A stretch of 11,485 nt of DNA, from positions 1-11,485 of the forward strand of contig JAIRXI010000212.1 of the NCBI GenBank assembly GCA_031268395.1, written 5' to 3'. The stretch is from Tannerella sp. (GTDB lineage Bacteria > Bacteroidota > Bacteroidia > Bacteroidales > Tannerellaceae). Position 1 is the stretch's first letter, and each line of letters starts with the position of its first letter. Of this stretch, positions 6,146 to 11,485 are shown piece by piece. The position numbers were made by a program, and so were the translations under genes. The notes beneath the pieces were generated by a model that made no database searches, was not told where the DNA came from, and saw only the letters and a program-made list of their open reading frames with translations.

Positions 6146-7477
6146 ATGATATCCTCCGTTTGTGCATACATTACAAAACACCGGCTGCTTCAACCTGACG
6201 ACAGGGTGATTGCCGGCGTGAGCGGCGGCGCCGATTCCATCGCACTGCTGCATGTTCTGACGCGCGCAGGTTATGACTGCACCGTTGCCCACTGCAATTT
6301 CCATTTGCGCGGCGACGAGTCCGACGGCGACGAACAGTTTGTTGCACAGGTGGCGGCTTCCCTGCATCTGCCCTTCCGCAAAACAGATTTCGATACGGCC
6401 GGGTACGCCGGACAGAAACACATCTCGGTCGAAATGGCAGCCCGGGAATTGCGTTACCGGTGGTTTGAAGAACTACGGCGTTCGCTTCAGGCGCAGGCTA
6501 TTGCCGTGGCGCATCACCGGGACGACAGCATCGAAACGGTGTTACTCAACCTGATTCGGGGAACAGGCATCCGCGGACTGTGCGGCATCCGACCGAAAAA
6601 CGGTTACGTGATCCGCCCGCTCCTCTCGCTGAACCGCCAGGAAATCCTGCAATGGCTCTCCCGGCAGAAACTGGCTTATCAGACCGACAGCAGCAACCTG
6701 TCGGATGAGTATACACGCAATTTTATTCGCCTTCGTCTCCTGCCGCTGATGGAAGAACTGAATCCTTCCGTCCGGGAAGCCCTTGCACGGACGGCCCGGA
6801 ACCTTGCCGGCGCCGAATCGCTTTACGTGGACTGGATTGAAAAGGAACGCAAACACATCATGCCCGACGCGGAGCGCATTGACATTCGCAAATTAATGCA
6901 GTCGCCCGCTCCTCAAACTGTCTTATATGAACTTATCCGTTCATACGGGTTCACGCGGGCGCTATCCGAATCCATCTTCGAATCGCTACAGGGCGAGCCG
7001 GGAAAAACCTTTTATACACCGGACGCTTCCTGCCGGATCGTTAAAGACCGCGATTTCTTTCTGCTCACTTCCCGTCCGGCAAGAGACGGACGCATCTATA
7101 CGATCGGCGCGGATGATTCGTTGACGCAGCCCGTCCGGTTAAGTACGCAAAAAAAAACGATTGACGCCCGTTTTAAAATAGAGAAAAAAACCTCCGTCGC
7201 ATCGCTCGATTTCAATAAACTCACATTCCCACTGACTTTGCGCACCTGGCAGGAAGGCGACTGGTTTGTTCCGTTCGGAATGCACGGACGCAAAAAACTG
7301 AGCGACTATTTCGTTGACCGCAAGTTCAGCCTTGTCCGGAAAGAACGGACCTGGGTACTTTGCAGCGGGAAGGACATTATCTGGGTTGTCGGCGAACGCA
7401 CGGACAACCGTTACAGGATTGGCCCGTCGACAAAATTTGCGCTGATTGTGAATTTTTTTGCCGATAATCTTTCGTAA
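6146..7477 (+). CDS. tilS: tRNA(Ile)-lysidine synthase
   Basis: TilS uses ATP and lysine to convert C34 of the CAU-anticodon tRNA-Ile to lysidine, so that it reads AUA as Ile. It is an essential cytoplasmic enzyme. From the ATG at 6146 the protein has 443 residues. The N-type PP-loop is VSGGADS (25-31). AHCNFHLRG (48-56) and AHHRDDSIETVLLNLIRG (122-139) are the classic catalytic-domain motifs. DSSNLSDEYTRNFIRLRLLP (181-200) marks the end of that domain. The C-terminal TilS_C domain is recognisable in RTWQEGDWFVPFG and GRKKLSDYFVDRK. An upstream ATG at 6128 would add MFLFFF, which is only the T tract of the terminator and is rejected. No good promoter or ribosome site is visible between the terminator and the ATG, so expression may depend on read-through or leader control. 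rho follows 184 bp later with its own promoter. Confidence 0.93.
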   Translation: MISSVCAYITKHRLLQPDDRVIAGVSGGADSIALLHVLTRAGYDCTVAHCNFHLRGDESDGDEQFVAQVAASLHLPFRKTDFDTAGYAGQKHISVEMAARELRYRWFEELRRSLQAQAIAVAHHRDDSIETVLLNLIRGTGIRGLCGIRPKNGYVIRPLLSLNRQEILQWLSRQKLAYQTDSSNLSDEYTRNFIRLRLLPLMEELNPSVREALARTARNLAGAESLYVDWIEKERKHIMPDAERIDIRKLMQSPAPQTVLYELIRSYGFTRALSESIFESLQGEPGKTFYTPDASCRIVKDRDFFLLTSRPARDGRIYTIGADDSLTQPVRLSTQKKTIDARFKIEKKTSVASLDFNKLTFPLTLRTWQEGDWFVPFGMHGRKKLSDYFVDRKFSLVRKERTWVLCSGKDIIWVVGERTDNRYRIGPSTKFALIVNFFADNLS

Positions 7478-7500
7478 TCCCAAAAAGATACGTACTTTTG
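7470..7500 (+). promoter_or_regulatory. Bacteroidetes-type promoter of rho
   Basis: TACTTTTG at 7493-7500 matches TAnnTTTG perfectly. TTTC at 7470-7473 is a near match to the -33 TTTG, with 19 nt between. The element overlaps the end of tilS and predicts a transcription start around 7507 and a leader of about 155 nt before the rho ATG. Confidence 0.65.
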
Positions 7501-7661
7501 TCGCGTCTTATTCTACGAAGACAAATAAATATATTCAGTAATGTAGAAACATAATCCTGTTACACATTTAATTGTAATTTATTAATTAACAACGCAAGTG
7601 CAACGAGAAGTGTTTGTTTAAAAAAACATTTTCAGAGTGTAGTTGCTATTTATGAAGCAAT
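7501..7661 (+). other. Long AT-rich 5' leader of rho
   Basis: About 160 nt without a substantial gene lie between the promoter and rho. Two weak inverted repeats are visible: TTCTAC (7511-7516) with GTAGAA (7543-7548), and TTAATT (7568-7573) with AATTAA (7584-7589). TGTTTGTTT also faces AAAAAAACA around 7612-7629, with one mismatch. An ATG-TAG start-stop occurs at 7541. A 29-codon frame starts at 7652, ten bases before the rho ATG and in another frame, and ends at 7741 inside rho. Long rho leaders are used for autoregulation in some bacteria; control here is inferred, not shown. Confidence 0.45.
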
Positions 7662-9671
7662 ATGCAAAAATACAACATTCTAGAACTGAACGGAAAGCAG
7701 CTTGCCGAATTGCAGGCAATTGCCGAAAGTTTAGGTATTAAAAAAGTCAAATCGCTGGAAAAGCAGGACTTGGTTTACAGAATTCTTGACGAACAGGCCA
7801 TTTCGCTGGCCGGCATCCAGATCGAAAAAGAAAAGGAAAAGGAAGGCCGCAAACAGGAAAAACAAGGCCAAAGAGGGCGCAAACCCAGGAAAACAGAAGC
7901 TGTGAAAGAAGGCGAATCCACGCAGAAGGAAACCACGGCGTCGGCGCAACCGGCACGCAGGCCGGGCCGTCCGCCAAAGAGCCGGACAACCTCTGCCACA
8001 CCGTCGGCCGCTGTTGCAGCAAATGCCGCAACCGAAACTCCCGTCGTTGAAAAAACGACCCGCAAACCATCGGGACGGCAACCTTCCAAAAATGTGCAGG
8101 AGAGGCCGCTGGCCGAACCCGCCGCAACAACGCCAATTCCGGTTCCCCAGCCGGAGGCAGCACAACGGGTCGAAGCAGTGGAGCCGGCGCCTGCCGTAGA
8201 ACCGGCGCCCGAACCGACGCCCGCAATACCACCGGTCGAGCCGGCTGTTCAGGCAGAAGAAAACGGCCATTCCGAAGAAAACGCTTCCGACAAAACAGCT
8301 GTAACGGAAATCGTCCCGACAACCCAGCAAAAACCGGGTCGCATCATCTTCAAACATGCAAGCGATACCAATTCCGTCCTGGATCAAGTGCTTCCCGTAC
8401 AGACCAATCTGCCGCCGCGGCCCGAAAAGCAGGAGAAACAGGCCGGTGAAGCCGTCGCAAACGGACAGCCGTACCGTCCGCCGCAGACAAACTATACCAA
8501 CAAGCAGCGCAACGGCAAAGTTCAGGAAAAAACGTACGACTTCGACGGGATCCTGACCGGTTCCGGCGTCCTCGAAATCATACAGGACGGATATGGATTC
8601 CTCCGCTCGTCCGATTACAATTACCTGACTTCTCCCGACGATATCTACGTTTCGCAGTCGCAGATCAAACTGTTCGGACTCAAGACCGGCGATGTGATTG
8701 AAGGCGCCATCCGCCCGCCGAAGGACGGCGAAAAGTATTTCCCGCTGGTGAAAATCGACCGGATCAACGGACGTACACCCGAAGAAGTGCGCGACCGCGT
8801 ACCTTTCGACCATCTGACGCCGCTTTTCCCGGAAGAAAAGTTCATGCTGACAACACAGCGTTCTCCCAAAGTACATGACCACATTGCCGTGCGTGTAGTC
8901 GATCTGTTTTCGCCTATTGGCAAGGGACAGCGCGGCTTGATCGTGGCACAGCCCAAAACAGGCAAGACGATGCTGTTGAAAGATATTGCCAATGCAATTG
9001 CCACAAATCACCCGGAAGTGTACATGATTGTCCTTCTGATAGACGAACGTCCGGAGGAAGTGACCGACATGGCGCGCAGCGTGGATGCGGAAGTGATTGC
9101 TTCCACGTTCGACGAACCGGCCGAACGGCATGTGAAAATAGCCGATATAGTGTTGAACAAGGCCAAACGCATGGTCGAATGCGGGCACGACGTGGTGATC
9201 CTGCTGGACTCCATTACCCGCCTGGCACGCGCCTACAATACCGTGCAGCCAGCTTCCGGAAAAGTGCTTTCCGGCGGCGTCGACGCCAACGCGCTGCAAA
9301 AACCGAAACGTTTCTTTGGCGCCGCCCGCAACATCGAAAACGGGGGAAGTCTGACGATTCTCGCCACAGCATTGACCGAGACCGGTTCCAAAATGGACGA
9401 CGTGATTTTCGAAGAATTCAAGGGAACGGGCAACATGGAGTTGCAGTTAGACCGCAAACTCTCGAACAAGCGCATCTATCCGGCCGTCGATATTGTCGCT
9501 TCCAGTACGCGTCGCGACGACCTGCTGCAAAATGAGGCTACGCTGAATCGCATGTGGATTCTGCGGAAATACCTGTCCGACATGAACTCTCTCGAAGCCA
9601 TGGAGTTCGTGAAAAAACAAATGGAAAATACCGTAGACAACATGGAACTGCTGGTATCCATGAACGGATAG
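7662..9671 (+). CDS. rho: Transcription termination factor Rho with long disordered insert
   Basis: Rho is a hexameric RNA-dependent ATPase that ends transcription. At 669 residues it is far longer than the roughly 420 of E. coli. The start [15 protein letters not shown] (4-18) and the stretch to about residue 50 are the Rho_N helical domain. Residues about 51-290 are low-complexity, first K/E/R-rich and then P/A/E-rich, with basic GR-containing motifs RGRKPRK (71-77) and RRPGRPPK (99-106). The cold-shock-type RNA-binding domain follows (about 293-366, GSGVLEI, GYGFLRS). The ATPase domain has Walker A AQPKTGKT (429-436), [10 protein letters not shown] (461-470) and Walker [11 protein letters not shown] (511-520). 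[11 protein letters not shown] (535-545) contributes to the central loop. In Bacteroides the Rho insert is reported to drive phase separation, and the same could hold here. It is a separate unit with its own promoter and terminator. Confidence 0.97.
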   Translation: MQKYNILELNGKQLAELQAIAESLGIKKVKSLEKQDLVYRILDEQAISLAGIQIEKEKEKEGRKQEKQGQRGRKPRKTEAVKEGESTQKETTASAQPARRPGRPPKSRTTSATPSAAVAANAATETPVVEKTTRKPSGRQPSKNVQERPLAEPAATTPIPVPQPEAAQRVEAVEPAPAVEPAPEPTPAIPPVEPAVQAEENGHSEENASDKTAVTEIVPTTQQKPGRIIFKHASDTNSVLDQVLPVQTNLPPRPEKQEKQAGEAVANGQPYRPPQTNYTNKQRNGKVQEKTYDFDGILTGSGVLEIIQDGYGFLRSSDYNYLTSPDDIYVSQSQIKLFGLKTGDVIEGAIRPPKDGEKYFPLVKIDRINGRTPEEVRDRVPFDHLTPLFPEEKFMLTTQRSPKVHDHIAVRVVDLFSPIGKGQRGLIVAQPKTGKTMLLKDIANAIATNHPEVYMIVLLIDERPEEVTDMARSVDAEVIASTFDEPAERHVKIADIVLNKAKRMVECGHDVVILLDSITRLARAYNTVQPASGKVLSGGVDANALQKPKRFFGAARNIENGGSLTILATALTETGSKMDDVIFEEFKGTGNMELQLDRKLSNKRIYPAVDIVASSTRRDDLLQNEATLNRMWILRKYLSDMNSLEAMEFVKKQMENTVDNMELLVSMNG

Positions 9672-9702
9672 GGCCGCCGCTCAAACACAGCACACGCTTT
9701 AC

Positions 9703-9736
9703 CGGCGCCGGAATGCATTCCGGCGCCGTTTTTTTT
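9703..9736 (+). terminator. Strong intrinsic terminator after rho
   Basis: Positions 9703-9728 form a perfect 26-bp palindrome, CGGCGCCGGAATG and its complement, giving an 11-bp GC-rich stem with loop TGCA. T8 (9729-9736) follows directly. It lies 31 bp after the rho stop codon and is a textbook Rho-independent terminator. Confidence 0.9.
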
Positions 9737-9750
9737 CCCCCATGCAGGTT

Positions 9751-9828
9751 GGAAAAGTTGAACGCTGAACGTGATCCCGGAACGCGTCTGACAGACATAT
9801 CGGGATCATTTTCAACGTTCAACTTTCC
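9751..9828. repeat. Imperfect inverted repeat between convergent genes
   Basis: The left arm (9751-9779, GGAAAAGTTGAACGCTGAAC then GTGATCCCG) and right arm (9801-9828, CGGGATCATTTTCAACG then TTCAACTTTCC) are imperfect complements, with a few mismatches and one unpaired base. The 21-nt loop holds a second perfect hairpin, GTCTG-A-CAGAC (9786-9796). TTTTCAACG appears again just after the right arm. It sits between rho and the leftward secreted-protein gene. It could be a transcription barrier for either direction or a small dispersed element. No T tract follows on either strand. Confidence 0.65.
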
Positions 9829-9865
9829 ATTTTCAACGGATAAAGTGTCTACACACCCTTTTCCG

Positions 9866-11362
9866 TTACCGGACAGGCCGTTCCTGCTTCACGGCCTTTT
9901 TCACCCAGCCGCTGCTGCCGCGGATAACCAGCAGACCGCCGGGCAGGCCGTTCAGGTCGAAGGTGGCCGGGCCGGAGGTTTTCCGCGCACGGTAGAGCAG
10001 CTGTCCGCCGGCAGAATAGACTTCAATCTGTTCCGCCGCGGGCGTGTCGACCGTCAGCAGGCCGTCGCCATACACGATCCGGGACGCTTCGACCGTGCCG
10101 GAGCCGATCGGATCTGCTGCCGCTTCCAGGCTGAACGGCTCGGCGTCGTCGGAAGTGCCGGCAGAGATCACGGGAATGCCCGTCTGGATGCGGATCCAGC
10201 TGCCGGTGGAGGCGTTCACGCGGTCGGTCTGGATGTAAAAGTCGTCCGCGCCGGGGACTGTCGGAAGGAAGGCAAAGGTGAAACGGCTGGCGGCGGTCAG
10301 TTCCATTTTCCGCACCCTGCCGGCCTGCGCCAGCTCTTCCAGCCGGGACACATCCTCGACCGGCTCGCCGTCCAGTACATACAGCACGCCGTTCATGCGG
10401 ATCGCTTCGGCAAAGGCCAGGCGCGTCCACCGGCCATTCAGGATGTAGGCCTGATCCAGGAAGGTGCTTCCCGGGCCGTCGCCCCATGCCAGATCCGTGG
10501 CGTCGAACAGGAAGCGTCCCCGCAGGTAGCCGTCCGTCTTTTCATGGCCCGATACGACCACATACTGCCCGCCGCCGATCCACTCCAGATAGAACACCAC
10601 ACCGGCCGACGGCGGTATTTCGGCCGACGGGAGCAGGCCCAGCAAAAAGATTCCCCCTTCCTCCGGATTTTCGGCCAGCCGGAGTTCACGGCTGTTGCGG
10701 AAGCTGTATGTGCCCTCCGCAGGCAGGTAATAGATGTTCTCCGGTATCGGTTCCGTCGCCGACTCGAAGAGGAACGCATCCGGCCATGAAACGGTGCGGG
10801 CCACAAACGTGAGCACTCCCGTATTGGTATTTACCGAAGCCTGTCCTCCGATTTCCGATTCGATCGTGTACGATTCCTCCGGAAACCCTTCTTCCGTGAC
10901 CGGGCTGAAGGTAAAGGCAAACCGGTTTATTTTCTTCAGGGCGATCTTTTCCACATTTTCCCCCTGTACCAGCACGTCCAGTTCGGACAGGTCCGCCTCC
11001 AGAAGGTCGTTCGTCACATACAGCGTGTCGCCGCTGAAGACAGCTTCCGCAAACACGGCATGACCGTAGGCATCGCCTTCTGTCAGGTCGTTAAACAGAA
11101 AGCGTCCCCTGCCATAGCCGTCCGTATTTTCGTAGTCGACAGCGACAAGATACCGTCCCCCGCCGATTTCGGCGAAGTGGAACACCCGCTCCGCACCGTC
11201 GGACACACCCAGTTGCCCGGGAATAATCTCATCCGCATAGAAGGTATCGGCATAGGGACTGACGTACCTGATTTTCACAAAACCAGGCTTCACGGCTCCC
11301 TGCGCAAAACCGGCCGCCGGGAGTAAAATCACTGTAAAGAGTAAAAATAATTTCTTCATCAT
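9866..11362 (-). CDS. Secreted protein with duplicated domain and C-terminal T9SS-like sorting region
   Basis: This 498-residue protein has a clear signal peptide (MMKKLFLLFTVILLPAAGFA, cleavage near residue 20). Two halves repeat one another. GGGRYLVAVDYENTDGYGRG (67-86) matches GGGQYVVVSGHEKTDGYLRG (263-282). FAEAVFSGDTLYV (104-116) matches FAEAIRMNGVLYV (317-329). RFAFTFSPV matches RFTFAFLPT, and FESATEPIP matches LEAAADPIG. Each unit spans about 150-165 residues. The last 65 residues (GLLTVDTPAAEQIEVYSAGG, then LLVIRGSSGWVKKAVKQ) resemble the C-terminal beta-sandwich used for T9SS sorting, or the related DUF6383-type ends of Bacteroidales surface proteins. No catalytic motif is recognised. 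The function is unknown; export to the surface or medium is inferred. The start is MM at 11362/11359. The gene converges on rho. Confidence 0.85.
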   Translation of the reverse strand: MMKKLFLLFTVILLPAAGFAQGAVKPGFVKIRYVSPYADTFYADEIIPGQLGVSDGAERVFHFAEIGGGRYLVAVDYENTDGYGRGRFLFNDLTEGDAYGHAVFAEAVFSGDTLYVTNDLLEADLSELDVLVQGENVEKIALKKINRFAFTFSPVTEEGFPEESYTIESEIGGQASVNTNTGVLTFVARTVSWPDAFLFESATEPIPENIYYLPAEGTYSFRNSRELRLAENPEEGGIFLLGLLPSAEIPPSAGVVFYLEWIGGGQYVVVSGHEKTDGYLRGRFLFDATDLAWGDGPGSTFLDQAYILNGRWTRLAFAEAIRMNGVLYVLDGEPVEDVSRLEELAQAGRVRKMELTAASRFTFAFLPTVPGADDFYIQTDRVNASTGSWIRIQTGIPVISAGTSDDAEPFSLEAAADPIGSGTVEASRIVYGDGLLTVDTPAAEQIEVYSAGGQLLYRARKTSGPATFDLNGLPGGLLVIRGSSGWVKKAVKQERPVR

Positions 11363-11410
11363 TTGACCATGATTTACTTGATGAAAGGATTCTCAGGATG
11401 ATAAATGCTT

Positions 11411-11485
11411 AACCCGGCTTCACTGCTTCCTGTGCAAAACCTGCCGCCGGAAGTAATCACTGTAAAGAGTAAAAATAATTTCTTC
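11411..11485 (-). pseudogene. Frameshifted copy of the neighbour's signal-peptide region
   Basis: Positions 11411-11485 repeat positions 11281-11357 at an offset of 128-130 bp. The difference is a 2-base deletion (AGTAATCAC against AGTAAAATCAC), plus a few substitutions. The repeated part encodes the first 27 or so codons of the secreted protein on the minus strand. In the copy the deletion shifts the frame after KKLFLLFTVI, giving TSGGRFCTGSSEAG and a stop about 20 codons further. The start codon lies beyond the window edge. This is a broken tandem duplicate or the remains of a paralogous gene upstream. Similarity ends abruptly at about 11411. Confidence 0.8.

Noticed and set aside
7731..9299. 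522-codon frame antisense to rho
   Set aside because: It lies entirely opposite rho, which has clear Walker motifs. The translated protein is Cys/Phe/Arg-rich without family resemblance.
9554..10789. 411-codon forward frame after rho
   Set aside because: It overlaps the end of rho, the strong terminator and the antisense of the secreted-protein gene, and it has no recognisable motifs.

Overview
The window looks like a chromosomal segment from a Bacteroidota member, most likely order Bacteroidales. Four things point there: a Rho factor with a very long disordered insert after its N-terminal domain, several matches to the Bacteroidetes sigma-ABfA promoter (-33 TTG/TTTG, -7 TAnnTTTG), a secreted protein whose C-terminus resembles a type IX secretion (T9SS) sorting domain, and a Nif3-like protein of the long form followed by a coiled-coil/zinc-ribbon protein. 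Base composition is moderate to GC-rich in genes, with AT-rich leaders. Species cannot be named from this sequence.

Layout. Positions 1-570 carry no credible gene. They hold a dispersed inverted-repeat element (1-85), an array of fourteen 21-bp tandem units with a strictly conserved GTCG-NN-CGAC palindrome (137-430), and a terminator for the leftward HU-family gene (570-842). Upstream of HU lies a decayed IS110-type transposase (930-1334). Then come rightward genes: a secreted CE1-type esterase (1564-2436), a membrane-anchored family 2 glycosyltransferase (2555-3502), a nitroreductase (3599-4132), a Nif3-like dinuclear-metal protein (4214-5308), a coiled-coil zinc-ribbon protein (5312-6070), tilS (6146-7477) and rho (7662-9671). 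rho ends in a strong intrinsic terminator. The convergent leftward gene (9866-11362) encodes a secreted protein with an internal duplication. A frameshifted copy of its own signal-peptide region lies just upstream, at the window edge.

How the parts fit together. Most of the rightward genes are housekeeping functions: tRNA-Ile lysidine formation, transcription termination, and conserved but poorly understood metal and zinc proteins. They do not form one clear pathway. Regulation is compact. A terminator and promoter overlap between the esterase and the glycosyltransferase, a promoter-like element lies inside the end of the Nif3 coding region, a terminator abuts the tilS start codon, and rho has a leader of about 155 nt. 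The accessory signals are the tandem palindrome array, the IS remnant, the inverted repeat after rho, and the duplicated signal-peptide fragment. I found no CRISPR array, rRNA, tRNA or recognisable defence system. The least explained element is the phased 21-bp palindrome array.
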